Of a stretch of 64,000 nucleotides of DNA, positions 26,312 to 35,325 are shown one piece after another. This stretch comes from Mycobacterium seoulense. GTDB taxonomy: Bacteria > Actinomycetota > Actinomycetes > Mycobacteriales > Mycobacteriaceae. The notes below the pieces were generated by a model that saw nothing but the letters and a program-made list of their open reading frames with translations, was not told where the DNA came from and searched no databases. The DNA lies in the NCBI RefSeq assembly GCF_010731595.1, contig NZ_AP022582.1, positions 3,100,001 to 3,164,000 of the forward strand, given 5' to 3'. Every line of letters starts with the position of its first letter. Position 1 is the stretch's first letter. The translations under genes were made by a program, and so were the position numbers.

Positions 26312-28348
26312 ATGGTTACTCGAGTGCTGGTCGCCAACCGCGGCGAGATCGCCCGCCGGGTGTTCGCCACCTGCCGGCGGCTGGGCCTGGGCACCGTCGC
26401 CGTCTACACCGACCCGGACGCCGCCGCGCCGCACGTGGCCGAGGCCGACGCCCGCGTGCGGCTGCCCAAGGCCAACGACTACCTCAACGCCGAGGCGATC
26501 ATCGCGGCCGCCCGCGCCGCCGGCGCCGACGCGATCCATCCGGGTTACGGGTTCCTCTCGGAGAACGCCGAATTCGCGGCGGCCGTGCAGGGCGCGGGCC
26601 TGACCTGGATCGGGCCGCCCGTGGACGCGGTGCGCGCGATGGGCTCCAAGATCGAGTCCAAAAAGCTGATGGCCGCCGCCGGGGTGCCGGTGCTCGACGA
26701 GCTCGACCCCGACGCGGTCACCGAGGCGCAGCTTCCCGTCCTGGTCAAGGCCTCCGCCGGTGGCGGCGGCCGCGGGATGCGGGTGGTGCGCGAATTGTCC
26801 GCCCTGGCGGGCGAAGTGGAGGCGGCCCGCCGCGAGGCGCAGTCCGCGTTCGGCGACCCGACCGTGTTCTGCGAGCGCTACCTGCCCACCGGGCACCACA
26901 TCGAGGTGCAGGTCATGGCCGACACGCATGGGACGGTGTGGGCCGTCGGGGAACGGGAATGCTCCATCCAGCGCCGGCACCAGAAGATCATCGAGGAGGC
27001 CCCCTCCCCCCTGGTCGAGCGCATACCGGGCATGCGGGACAAGCTGTTCGACGCGGCCCGCCTGGCCGCCGGGGCGATCGGCTACACGGGCGCCGGGACC
27101 GTCGAGTTCCTCGCCGACGACGACGGCGAGTTCTATTTCCTGGAGATGAACACCCGGCTTCAGGTCGAGCACCCGGTGACCGAGGAGACCACGGGCCTCG
27201 ACCTGGTCGAACTGCAGCTCGCCGTCGCCGACGGCGACCGCCTCGACGCCGAACCTCCCATCGCTCAAGGGCATTCGGTCGAGGCCCGCCTGTACGCGGA
27301 GGATCCCGCCCAGGGCTGGCAGCCGCAGGCCGGGCGCGTGCACCGCGTCGACGTGCCCGCGGTCCGGTCGCGATTCGGCACGCTGGGGCAGCGGACCGGC
27401 ATCCGGCTCGATTCGGGCATCGTCGCCGGTTCCACCGTCTCCATTCACTACGACCCGATGCTGGCCAAGGTGATCTCGTACGCGCCGACCCGCCGGCAGG
27501 CGGCGCTCGTGCTCGCCGACGCGCTGGCCCGCACCCGGCTGCACGGCCTGCGCACCAACCGTGAGCTCCTGGTCAACGTGCTGCGCCACCCCGCGTTCCT
27601 CGACGGCGCCACCGACACCGCGTTTTTCGACACGCACGGTCTTCGGCGACTGTCGGCTCCCCTGGCCGACGCCGCCGCCATCCGGTTGTCCGCGATCGCC
27701 GCGGCGCTCGCGGAAGCCGCGCATAACCGCGCGACCGCGCCAGTCCTGGGGTCACTGCCCAGCGGCTGGCGCAACCTGGCGTCCGGCTATCAGGTGAGGA
27801 CATATCGCGACGCCGACGGCGGCGAGCATCGGGTCGAATACCGCTTCACCAGAACGGGAGTACTGTTCGCCGACGACGAGCCGGTCCGGCTGGTCTCGGC
27901 CACGCCGGACGAGGTCGTGCTGGCCGACGGGTCCGGGGTGGCGTGCGGCTTCGCCGTCGCGCGATACGGGGACGACGTCTACGTCGACTCGGCGCGCGGG
28001 CCCGTCCACCTGGTCGCGCTGCCGCGTTTCCCGGAGCCGGGCTCGGCCGTCGAACGGGGTTCGCTGGTAGCGCCCATGCCCGGCAACGTGATCCGGATCG
28101 GCGCGGCGGTCGGCGACACCGTCGACGCCGGCCAGGCGCTGATCTGGCTCGAGGCGATGAAGATGGAACACACCATCACCGCGCCGACCGACGGCGTCCT
28201 CGCCGAACTCAACGTCAAGACCGGCCAGCAAGTCGACGTGGGCACCGTCCTCGGAGTGATCGCAAGCGCGGCGGAGCCGGGCGCAGCGGGTCACGACCAT
28301 CCAAACCTCGGAGTGATCGCAGCGCCGCAAGCAGAAGGAGATTCGTAA
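26312..28348 (+). CDS. accA2: Acyl-CoA carboxylase alpha subunit AccA2 (biotin carboxylase/BCCP)
   Basis: 678 residues from ATG 26312; GTG 26303, which overlaps the accD2 stop as GTGA, is an equally possible start three codons earlier. Biotin carboxylase ATP-grasp: VLVANRGEIARRVFATCRRL, KASAGGGGRGMRVVRELSAL, GERECSIQRRHQKIIEEAPS, EMNTRLQVEHPVTEETTG. The C-terminal BCCP domain has EAMKMEH with biotinyl K617. After BCCP there is an unusual extension: a 16-bp direct repeat (28249-28264 and 28306-28321) around a dispersed-repeat-like segment adds about 19 residues. Pairs with AccD2. Confidence 0.94.
   Translation: MVTRVLVANRGEIARRVFATCRRLGLGTVAVYTDPDAAAPHVAEADARVRLPKANDYLNAEAIIAAARAAGADAIHPGYGFLSENAEFAAAVQGAGLTWIGPPVDAVRAMGSKIESKKLMAAAGVPVLDELDPDAVTEAQLPVLVKASAGGGGRGMRVVRELSALAGEVEAARREAQSAFGDPTVFCERYLPTGHHIEVQVMADTHGTVWAVGERECSIQRRHQKIIEEAPSPLVERIPGMRDKLFDAARLAAGAIGYTGAGTVEFLADDDGEFYFLEMNTRLQVEHPVTEETTGLDLVELQLAVADGDRLDAEPPIAQGHSVEARLYAEDPAQGWQPQAGRVHRVDVPAVRSRFGTLGQRTGIRLDSGIVAGSTVSIHYDPMLAKVISYAPTRRQAALVLADALARTRLHGLRTNRELLVNVLRHPAFLDGATDTAFFDTHGLRRLSAPLADAAAIRLSAIAAALAEAAHNRATAPVLGSLPSGWRNLASGYQVRTYRDADGGEHRVEYRFTRTGVLFADDEPVRLVSATPDEVVLADGSGVACGFAVARYGDDVYVDSARGPVHLVALPRFPEPGSAVERGSLVAPMPGNVIRIGAAVGDTVDAGQALIWLEAMKMEHTITAPTDGVLAELNVKTGQQVDVGTVLGVIASAAEPGAAGHDHPNLGVIAAPQAEGDS
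28249..28321. repeat. 16-bp direct repeat in the 3' end of accA2
   Basis: CCTCGGAGTGATCGCA occurs at 28249-28264 and 28306-28321, 57 bp apart and in the same reading frame. The intervening DNA includes a copy of a dispersed 30-bp repeat (28261-28290), suggesting an insertion with target duplication that lengthened the protein tail. Confidence 0.7.
28261..28290. repeat. Dispersed 30-bp GC-rich repeat, copy 1
   Basis: CGCAAGCGCGGCGGAGCCGG followed by GCGCAGCGGG. It matches 60528-60557 at 27 of 30 positions. This copy is inside the end of accA2. It looks like a REP-type dispersed element. Confidence 0.6.
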
Positions 28349-29515
28349 ATGACCGACACCAGCTTCATCGAGAGCGAGGAGCGCAGGGCGCTGCGCAAGT
28401 CCGTGGCAGCGTGGGCCGCCAACTACGGAAGCGAGTACTATCTGAAGAAGGCCCGCGCACACGAGCACACCGACGAATTGTGGTCGGAGGCGGGCAAACT
28501 CGGGTTCCTGGGGGTGAACCTTCCCGAGGAGTACGGCGGCGGGGGCGCCGGCATGTACGAGCTGTCGCTGGTGATGGAGGAGATGGCGGCGGCGGGCAGC
28601 GCGCTGCTGCTGATGGTGGTGTCGCCGGCGATCAACGGCACCATCATCAGCAAGTTCGGCACCGAGGACCAGAAGAAGCGGTGGATCCCCGGCATCGCCG
28701 ACGGAACCCTGACGATGGCCTTCGCCATCACCGAGCCCGACGCCGGCTCCAACTCGCACAAGATCACCACCACCGCCCGCCGCGACGGCAGCGACTGGAT
28801 CCTCAAGGGCCAGAAGGTCTACATCTCCGGTATCGACCAGGCGCAGGCCGTGCTCGTGGTGGGCCGCACGGAGGAGGCGAAGACCGGCAAGCTTCGCCCC
28901 GCCCTGTTCGTGGTGCCCACGGACGCGCCCGGATTCAGCTACACGCCAATCGAAATGGAGTTGATCAGCCCCGAACGGCAGTTCCAGGTCTTCCTCGACG
29001 ATGTCCGGCTGCCGGCCGACGCGCTGGTCGGTTCCGAGGACGCCGCGATCGCGCAGCTCTTCGCGGGCCTGAACCCCGAGCGGATCATGGGCGCCGCCAG
29101 CTCGGTCGGGATGGGACGGTTCGCCCTGGAGAAGGCCGCCGACTACGTCAAGACCCGACAGGTGTGGGGCACGCCGATCGGCGCGCACCAGGGACTGTCA
29201 CATCCGTTGGCGCAGTGCCACATCGAGGTGCAACTGGCCAAGTTGATGATGCAGAAGGCCGCCACGCTCTACGACAGCGGCGACGACGCGGGCGCGGCCG
29301 AGGCGGCCAACATGGCGAAATACGCTGCGGCCGAGGCGGCTACCCGATCGGTCGACCAGGCCGTGCAGTCGATGGGCGGCAACGGGCTGACCAAGGAGTA
29401 CGGCGTCGCCGCCATGCTCGCCTCGGCCAGGCTCGGGCGGATCGCTCCGGTGAGCCGCGAGATGGTGCTCAACTTCGTGGCGCAGACGTCGCTCGGGCTC
29501 CCCCGGTCGTACTGA
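28349..29515 (+). CDS. fadE12: Acyl-CoA dehydrogenase FadE12
   Basis: 388 residues; ATG directly follows the accA2 stop. Motifs: GKLGFLGVNLPEEYGGGGAG, TMAFAITEPDAGSNSHKITT, WILKGQKVYISGIDQAQAVL, and a C-terminus VDQAVQSMGGNGLTKEYGVA with GRIAPVSREM, where the Glu of SREM aligns with the usual catalytic base. A second dehydrogenase beside FadE13 suggests two oxidation steps in the pathway (before and after carboxylation/hydration, as in AtuD/AtuF-type schemes). Confidence 0.92.
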   Translation: MTDTSFIESEERRALRKSVAAWAANYGSEYYLKKARAHEHTDELWSEAGKLGFLGVNLPEEYGGGGAGMYELSLVMEEMAAAGSALLLMVVSPAINGTIISKFGTEDQKKRWIPGIADGTLTMAFAITEPDAGSNSHKITTTARRDGSDWILKGQKVYISGIDQAQAVLVVGRTEEAKTGKLRPALFVVPTDAPGFSYTPIEMELISPERQFQVFLDDVRLPADALVGSEDAAIAQLFAGLNPERIMGAASSVGMGRFALEKAADYVKTRQVWGTPIGAHQGLSHPLAQCHIEVQLAKLMMQKAATLYDSGDDAGAAEAANMAKYAAAEAATRSVDQAVQSMGGNGLTKEYGVAAMLASARLGRIAPVSREMVLNFVAQTSLGLPRSY

Positions 29516-30297
29516 TGGAGACGCTGGTCGACTACGCCGGTCCCGCCGAGACCGGCGGCCCGTTCGCGCGGTTGACGCTCAATTCGCCCCACAACCGCAA
29601 CGCGCTCTCGACCGCGCTCGTCGAGCAGTTGCATCAGGGGCTGCGCGACGCGGCGGCGGACGCGGCGGTGCGCGCGGTGGTGTTGGGGCATGCCGGCAAC
29701 ACCTTCTGCGCGGGCGCCGACCTCAGCGAGGCCGGGTCGCCATCATCGGCATACGACATGGCCGTCGCCCGGGCGCGCGAACTGACGGCGGTGCTGCGGG
29801 ACATCGTCTCCTCGCCGCTGCCGGTGATCGCCGCCATCGACGGGCATGTGCGCGCGGGCGGGTTCGGACTCGTCGGCGCCTGCGACATCGCCGTCGCCGG
29901 GCCGCGCAGCACCTTCGCCCTGACCGAGGCCCGAATCGGCGTCGCCCCGGCGATCATCTCGCTGACGCTGCTGCCGAAACTGTCTCCGCGGGCCGCGGCG
30001 CGCTATTACCTGACGGGCGAGACGTTCGACGCCGCCACGGCGGCGGACATCGGGCTGATCACGATGGCGGCCGAGGACGTCGACGCCGCGGTGGGCGGAC
30101 TGCTCGCCGACGTGGGCCGCGGTTCACCCCAGGGGCTCGCGGCCTCCAAGGCGCTGACCACGGCGGCGGTGCTGGAAGGGTTCGACCGTGACGCCGAACG
30201 GCTCGCCGAAGAGTCGGCGCGGCTCTTCGTATCCGACGAAGCCCACGAGGGCATGCTGGCGTTCCTGCAGAAGCGCGCTCCCAGCTGGGCGAGTTAG
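29515..30297 (+). CDS. echA7: Enoyl-CoA hydratase EchA7
   Basis: 260 residues from ATG 29515, overlapping the fadE12 stop by one base (TGATG). Crotonase fold: [20 protein letters not shown] (oxyanion-hole segment and acid position) and HVRAGGFGLVGACDIAVAGP, then TFALTEARIGVAPAIISLTL. Last gene of the operon; hydrates or isomerises the enoyl/glutaconyl-type CoA product. Corresponds by order to Rv0971c. A citE/HMG-CoA lyase-like gene that follows in some genomes is not seen here. Confidence 0.9.
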   Translation: METLVDYAGPAETGGPFARLTLNSPHNRNALSTALVEQLHQGLRDAAADAAVRAVVLGHAGNTFCAGADLSEAGSPSSAYDMAVARARELTAVLRDIVSSPLPVIAAIDGHVRAGGFGLVGACDIAVAGPRSTFALTEARIGVAPAIISLTLLPKLSPRAAARYYLTGETFDAATAADIGLITMAAEDVDAAVGGLLADVGRGSPQGLAASKALTTAAVLEGFDRDAERLAEESARLFVSDEAHEGMLAFLQKRAPSWAS

Positions 30298-30403
30298 CCA
30301 GGTGTCAAACAACGCCCGCGTGCCGAACCCGCAGGTGCGGCGCGAGGTTGCAGTTTGACCAATCCTCTTGCAGCAAAAGCTGGACGTCGTAGGCTCGTGG
30401 GTG

Positions 30404-31006
30404 ATGAGCAACCCGGCGCAACGCGATGCGAAGGACACGCGCGACGAATCGTCGCGCGCGGCCGACACTGATCGCATCCAGCTGGCGCAGTTGCTGGCCT
30501 ACGCGGCCGAGCAGGGTCGCCTGCAGCTCAAGGACTACGAAGACCGTCTGACCAGGGCGTACGCGGCGACCACGTACGCCGAACTGGACCAGCTGCGAGA
30601 CGATCTGCCGGGCGCGCCGATCAACCCGCGCCGCGGCGGCAAGCCCAACCCGGCGCCCTCCACACTCCTGCTGGCGCTGCTGAGCGGGTTCGAGCGGCGG
30701 GGCAGGTGGAACGTGCCCAAGAAGCTGACCACGTTCACGTTGTGGGGCAGCGGGGTGGTGGATCTGCGCTACGCCGACTTCACCTCGACCGAGGTCGACA
30801 TCCACGCGATGTCCATCATGGGGGCGACGAAGATTTTGCTGCCGCCCGAAGTCAACGTCGAGATTCACGGCCGCGGAGTGATGGGCAACTTCGACCGCAG
30901 CGTCCTCGGCCAGGGCACCCCCGGGGCGCCGAAGGTGAACATTCGCGGCTTTTCGCTGTGGGGCGCTGTCGGCATCATCCGCAAGGCCCGCCGGCCCCGC
31001 GGTTAG
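30404..31006 (+). CDS. DUF1707 (SHOCT-like) protein with LiaF-like C-terminal domain
   Basis: 200 residues from ATG 30404 (GTG 30401 also possible). The N-terminal DUF1707 motif DTDRIQLAQLLAYAAEQGRL, then LKDYEDRLTRAYAATTYAEL, is followed by a C-terminal beta-helical cell-wall-active-antibiotic-response/LiaF type domain (TLWGSGVVDLRYADFTSTEV, IHGRGVMGNFD). No membrane segment. It corresponds to Rv0966c in length. Function unknown; LiaF relatives modulate envelope-stress two-component systems, so a link with envelope sensing is possible. Its stop overlaps the convergent aldo/keto reductase stop. Confidence 0.75.
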   Translation: MSNPAQRDAKDTRDESSRAADTDRIQLAQLLAYAAEQGRLQLKDYEDRLTRAYAATTYAELDQLRDDLPGAPINPRRGGKPNPAPSTLLLALLSGFERRGRWNVPKKLTTFTLWGSGVVDLRYADFTSTEVDIHAMSIMGATKILLPPEVNVEIHGRGVMGNFDRSVLGQGTPGAPKVNIRGFSLWGAVGIIRKARRPRG

Positions 31007-31851
31007 CCGGGCACGTAGTCGAACTTGTCGGGGTTGGGCCCGTTCCTACCCGCTTCACCCTTGTCCAGGGCTGAGATCGCGTCCATGTCGGAGTCATCCA
31101 GTTCGAAGTCGAAGAGCTCGAAGTTCTCCTTGACCCGCTCCGGGGTCACCGATTTGGGGAACACGATGTCGCCGCGCTGAATGTGCCAGCGCAACACCAC
31201 CTGTGCCGCCGATTTGCCCCGCGCGTCGGCGATGCGGTTGATCACCGGATCGCCGAGCACCTTGCCCTGCGCGATGGGCGCCCAGGCCTCGGTGGCGATG
31301 CCGTGCTCGCGCCCGTACGCCCTGACCTTTGTGTTGCCGAAGTACGGATGCAGCTCGATCTGATTGACCGACGGGACGGTGTCGGTTTCCTTCGCGAGCC
31401 GATCCAGGTGCGCGACTTGGAAATTCGAGACACCGATGCTACGGGCGCGCCCGTCGCGCGCGAACTCTTCGAACACCTTCCAGGTCGACACGAAGTCGCC
31501 GTCGTAGAGGGTGGGCAGCGGCCAGTGGATGAGGAACAGGTCGACGTAGTCGGACTCCAAGGCCTTCAGCGTTTGGTCGAAGGCGCGGCGCGCGTCGTCG
31601 GGTTTGTGGAAGCCGTTGTTGAGCTTGCTGGTGACGAACACCTCGGCGCGGTCGAGACCGGCGTCCCGGATGCCTTGTCCGACTTGCTTTTCGTTGCCGT
31701 ACATCTCGGCGGTGTCGATATGCCGGTAGCCGATCTCGAGCGCGGTCTTGACCGCAGCCGCCGTCTGGTCGGGCTTGATCTGGAACACACCGAAGCCGAG
31801 CTGCGGAATGCGCACACCGTCGTTGAGTTCGATCGTGGGAACGTTGCTCAT
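31003..31851 (-). CDS. Aldo/keto reductase
   Basis: 282 residues from ATG 31851 with AGGAGGAG upstream. Full AKR barrel with tetrad D46, Y51 (IDTAEMYGNE), K76 (VTSKLNN) and H109 (FLIHWPLPT), and the NADPH site FPKSVTPERVKENFELFDFE near the C-terminus. Reduces small carbonyl compounds such as methylglyoxal or dicarbonyls with NADPH; exact substrate unknown. Close in type to mycobacterial AKRs such as Rv2971. Monocistronic, convergent with the DUF1707 gene. Confidence 0.93.
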   Translation of the reverse strand: MSNVPTIELNDGVRIPQLGFGVFQIKPDQTAAAVKTALEIGYRHIDTAEMYGNEKQVGQGIRDAGLDRAEVFVTSKLNNGFHKPDDARRAFDQTLKALESDYVDLFLIHWPLPTLYDGDFVSTWKVFEEFARDGRARSIGVSNFQVAHLDRLAKETDTVPSVNQIELHPYFGNTKVRAYGREHGIATEAWAPIAQGKVLGDPVINRIADARGKSAAQVVLRWHIQRGDIVFPKSVTPERVKENFELFDFELDDSDMDAISALDKGEAGRNGPNPDKFDYVPG

Positions 31852-31917
31852 GCATCTCCTCCTTCTTTCGTCCATGTACCCGCTCGAGCGCGCACCTATC
31901 CCTTGAGCGACGGCGGT

Positions 31918-33906
31918 CTAACGGCGGCGCGACCGGAGGTAGTCGCCCACCACGGCCGCACCGAGGCCGTCGAGATCGGGCACCACCACGCGCCCCTCGA
32001 CGCGCCGCGCGACCTGATCGATGAAGCGGGCCAGGCCGGGATCGGTGCCCAGCCGGAAGATGGTGACCTGCGCGCCCAGGCGGGCCATGTCGTCGAATCC
32101 GCGCACGGTGTGCGCGATGGTCCGCGGATGCGGCGGGTAGTCGAAAAACACCGTGGTGCCCTCACCTTCGAAATCCTCCAGGTGAGCGGTCGGCTCCCCG
32201 TCGGTCACCACGAGGACGACGGGCTGCGCGTTGGGATGCCGGCGAAGGTGCCGGCCGGCCAACGCCAGGGCGTGATGCAGGTTGGTGCCCTGCTCGTAGA
32301 CGCCCTCGAGGCCGGTGAGCTCGGCGGCGGTCACCGTCCGGGCGTAACGGCCAAACGCGATGATCTGCAAGGCGTCCGAGCGAAATCGTGTGCACACCAG
32401 GTGGTTGAGCGCCAGCGCCGTCTGCTTCATCGGCAGCCAGCGGTTCTCCATCACCATCGAGAACGACGTGTCGACCAGCAGCGCCACCGCCGCCTGGGTG
32501 CGCGTCTCGGTCTCGGAGACCTCGACGTCGTCGACGGTGATCTTCATCGATCCGGCACCGCCGTCCGGTGCGGCCGTTCCCGCCTGCCGCAGCACGGCGT
32601 TGGTGAGCGTGCGGGAAATGTTCCACGGCTCGGTGTCACCGAACTGCCACGGCCGGGTGGCGCCGGTGAGTTCGCCGGCCGCTCCCGCACGCCGATGGTC
32701 CCGCTCGCCGCGCCGGCCGGAAAGCTGTTGCGCCACATCGCGTAGCGCCGTCTCGCCCAGCCTGCGCATGGCCTTCGGCGAGAGCCGCCACTGGCCGTCG
32801 GAGCCGCGGTCCAGGAATCCCTGGTTGACCAGTGCGCGTTCCAATTCGGCGAGCGTGCGGGCGTCGACGGCGGCCTGGTCGCCGAGCTGGCGGGCCAGCG
32901 CGTCGAGGTCGACGTCGTCCATGGTGGCGCCCGGGTAGCTCTGCGAGAGCTGCTCGGCCAGCTGCTCGAGCTCGGCGACGTCGGCCAGCGCCTGGGTGCC
33001 CTCGCCCATGCCGAACGGGTTGTCGCCGGAGAACTGTTCGGACCCCGTCCAGTCCTCCCCCGGCCGGGCGGCCTGCAGGTGCGCGTCGAGCCGGTTCAGC
33101 GCCTGCATCAGCGATGGCGAGCCGAATGCCTGCTGCGCCAACGCATCCAGCTCGGCGCGCTGGTCCGGGCTCAGGCTGTTGCGGAAACGTTGCGCGGCCG
33201 CGGCGCGCTTGGCCAGCGAGTCCAGCAGCTCGTCGACGTTGCGCGGGTTCTCCGGGAAGAACTCGCCGTGTTTGTCCATGAAGTCTTCGAAGTCCTGCTG
33301 GGTGTCCGCACCGCGGGCGTGCTTGTCCAGCAGCTCGTTGAGGTCGTTCAGCATGTCGTTGACGCGCTGGCGGTCCTCGTCGGTGGCGCCCTGCAGAGCC
33401 TCCTTCATGCCGGCGAAGCGTTGATCGAGCATCTCGCGGCCAAGCAGATCCTTGATCTGGTCGTACTTCTCGCGGGCCTCGTTGCTGCGCCAGTTGTAGT
33501 CGGAGAGCTCTTGGACGGCCTTGGCCGGCGACGCCGGCAGGGCGTCGAGCTGCAGTTCGCCGAACCGGGCGTCGTCGTCGAGCGCGCGGGCCAGTTCTTT
33601 GCGTTCGGCCAGCACCGCCTCGTCGAGCAGCTTCTTGATCTCCTGCAACGTGCCATCTAAATTGTTGCGGCGCAACAACTCCCGTCGGCGCCGGTTCGCT
33701 TCGGCCGCCAGCCGGTCGGCGCCGGTCATGTTCTTGGTGCCGCGGCGCAGCAACTCGGACAGCGCGCGGCGCGGCGACGTGCCGGCCATCACGTCCTGCC
33801 CGATCTGCTCGAGGGCCTCGCGCAGATCCACCGGCGGGGCCAGCGGGTCGGGCCCGCCGGTATACGCCGAGTAGCGTAGACGGTGCCCCTTAAAAGGTTC
33901 AGCCAT
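31918..33906 (-). CDS. VWA-domain protein (partner of MoxR-type ATPase)
   Basis: 662 residues from ATG 33906 (MAEPFKGHRLRYSAYTGGPD). The N-terminal ~450 residues are charged and helical, including a region rich in Asp/Glu/Arg/Gln repeats (EREL/QDFEDF-like coiled segments). The C-terminal ~190 residues form a von Willebrand A domain with a complete MIDAS: DTSFSM (DxSxS), GTNLHH (Thr) and VTDGEP (Asp). No signal peptide, so cytosolic. It overlaps the upstream MoxR-type ATPase gene by 8 bp; corresponds to Rv0959. Such AAA+/VWA pairs act as metal-dependent or chaperone-like insertion machines; the client is unknown. Confidence 0.85.
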   Translation of the reverse strand: MAEPFKGHRLRYSAYTGGPDPLAPPVDLREALEQIGQDVMAGTSPRRALSELLRRGTKNMTGADRLAAEANRRRRELLRRNNLDGTLQEIKKLLDEAVLAERKELARALDDDARFGELQLDALPASPAKAVQELSDYNWRSNEAREKYDQIKDLLGREMLDQRFAGMKEALQGATDEDRQRVNDMLNDLNELLDKHARGADTQQDFEDFMDKHGEFFPENPRNVDELLDSLAKRAAAAQRFRNSLSPDQRAELDALAQQAFGSPSLMQALNRLDAHLQAARPGEDWTGSEQFSGDNPFGMGEGTQALADVAELEQLAEQLSQSYPGATMDDVDLDALARQLGDQAAVDARTLAELERALVNQGFLDRGSDGQWRLSPKAMRRLGETALRDVAQQLSGRRGERDHRRAGAAGELTGATRPWQFGDTEPWNISRTLTNAVLRQAGTAAPDGGAGSMKITVDDVEVSETETRTQAAVALLVDTSFSMVMENRWLPMKQTALALNHLVCTRFRSDALQIIAFGRYARTVTAAELTGLEGVYEQGTNLHHALALAGRHLRRHPNAQPVVLVVTDGEPTAHLEDFEGEGTTVFFDYPPHPRTIAHTVRGFDDMARLGAQVTIFRLGTDPGLARFIDQVARRVEGRVVVPDLDGLGAAVVGDYLRSRRR

Positions 33907-35284
33907 ATACGGTTTGGCCCTCCCCGGACACCTTGTCGATCCGCTTGGCCAGGTAGAGGGCCTCCAGCGCGAGCTCCAGCGCCGCGGCGCGCTCACCCTC
34001 GGAGCGGGCGTTGACCTTGGCCGCGATCTTCTCCACCACCGGCAGCGCCGGAACCGCGGCCAGCACGTCCTTGGCCGACACCCGCTCGCCCGTGGTCACC
34101 GCCGAACCACCCTCGACCGCGGACACCAGCGACCCGACGTCGATGCCGCCCAGCACCCGCGACGCGGTGTCGGCCGTGGCCCGGCGCAGCAGGTGCTCGA
34201 GCACGGCCTGCTCGCGGCCTTCCTCACCGGATTCGAATTCCAGTTTGCCGCGCAGGACGTCGATCACCGTGCCGAGGTCGACCACGCGGGCCACCGGGTC
34301 GGTCTCCCCCAGCACCGCGCCGCGGTGGCGGGCGGCGGCCGCGACGGTTTCGGCGGCGGCGATCGCGAACCGTGCCGACACCCCGGAGCGCTGATCGACC
34401 GAATTGGACTCCCGCAGATACCGGGCGAACCGGGCGATCACCTGCATCAGGTAGTCGGGCACCTGCGCGGACAGGTGCGCCTCCTGCACGATCACGCCCA
34501 CCTCCGCGTCGAGCTCCAGCGGGTAGTGGGTGCGGATCTCGGCGCCGAACCGGTCCTTGAGCGGGGTGATGATGCGGCCCCGGTTGGTGTAGTCCTCGGG
34601 GTTGGCGCTGGCGACCACCAACACGTCCAGCGGCAGACGCAGCGTGTACCCGCGGACCTGGATGTCGCGCTCCTCCATCACATTGAGCATCGAGACCTGG
34701 ATGCGCTCGGCGAGGTCGGGAAGTTCGTTGACCGCGACGATGCCGCGGTGGGCGCGCGGGATCAGCCCGTAGGCGATGGTTTCCGGGTCGCCGAGGCTGC
34801 GGCCTTCGGCGACCTTGATCGGGTCGATGTCGCCGACGAGGTCGGCGACGCTGGTGTCCGGCGTGGCCAGTTTCTCGGTGTAGCGCTCGCTGCGGTGCCG
34901 CCACTCCACCGGCAGGTCGTCACCCAGGGTGGCGGCCTTGCGGATGGACTCCGGCGTGATCGGCGAGTAGGGGTGCTCGCCCAATTCCGCCCCGGCGATC
35001 ACCGGCGTCCACTCGTCGAGCAGCCCGACCAGCGCGCGCAGGAGCCGCGTCTTGCCCTGGCCGCGCTCGCCGAGCAGGACGAAGTCGTGGCCGGCGATCA
35101 GTGCCCGCTCCAGCTGGGGCAGGACGGTGTCGTCGAAGCCCAGGATCCCTGGCCAAACCTCGTCGCCCTCAGCCAACGCGGTCAGCAGGTTTTCCCGGAT
35201 TTCCTGTTTGACTCCCCGTTCGCGATGGCCGGCGGCACGCAGTTCGCCGACGGTGCGGGGCAGATTACTGGGTGATGGCACCAC
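33899..35284 (-). CDS. MoxR/magnesium-chelatase-like AAA+ ATPase
   Basis: 461 residues, GTG start at 35284 (a second GTG is the next codon). Walker A GERGQGKT at residues 72-79; Walker B-like GIVAVNELPDL; sensor region VVASANPEDYTNRGRIITPL; then IKDRFGAE-type arginine-finger segment (LKDRFGAEIRTHYP) and a C-terminal lid domain. Resembles ChlI/BchI and MoxR proteins. Pairs with the VWA protein downstream. Function in mycobacteria is undescribed to my knowledge; corresponds to Rv0958. The gene lies next to purH but in an independent context. Confidence 0.88.
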   Translation of the reverse strand: MVPSPSNLPRTVGELRAAGHRERGVKQEIRENLLTALAEGDEVWPGILGFDDTVLPQLERALIAGHDFVLLGERGQGKTRLLRALVGLLDEWTPVIAGAELGEHPYSPITPESIRKAATLGDDLPVEWRHRSERYTEKLATPDTSVADLVGDIDPIKVAEGRSLGDPETIAYGLIPRAHRGIVAVNELPDLAERIQVSMLNVMEERDIQVRGYTLRLPLDVLVVASANPEDYTNRGRIITPLKDRFGAEIRTHYPLELDAEVGVIVQEAHLSAQVPDYLMQVIARFARYLRESNSVDQRSGVSARFAIAAAETVAAAARHRGAVLGETDPVARVVDLGTVIDVLRGKLEFESGEEGREQAVLEHLLRRATADTASRVLGGIDVGSLVSAVEGGSAVTTGERVSAKDVLAAVPALPVVEKIAAKVNARSEGERAAALELALEALYLAKRIDKVSGEGQTVYG

Positions 35285-35325
35285 TCCAAAGTACGCGGTG
35301 CGGAATGGCTACACGCGCCGAGCGT

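Noticed and set aside
30304..30359. Inverted repeat GTCAAAC/GTTTGAC after echA7 as a terminator
   Set aside because: Arms are only 7 bp with a 42-nt loop; too weak to call.
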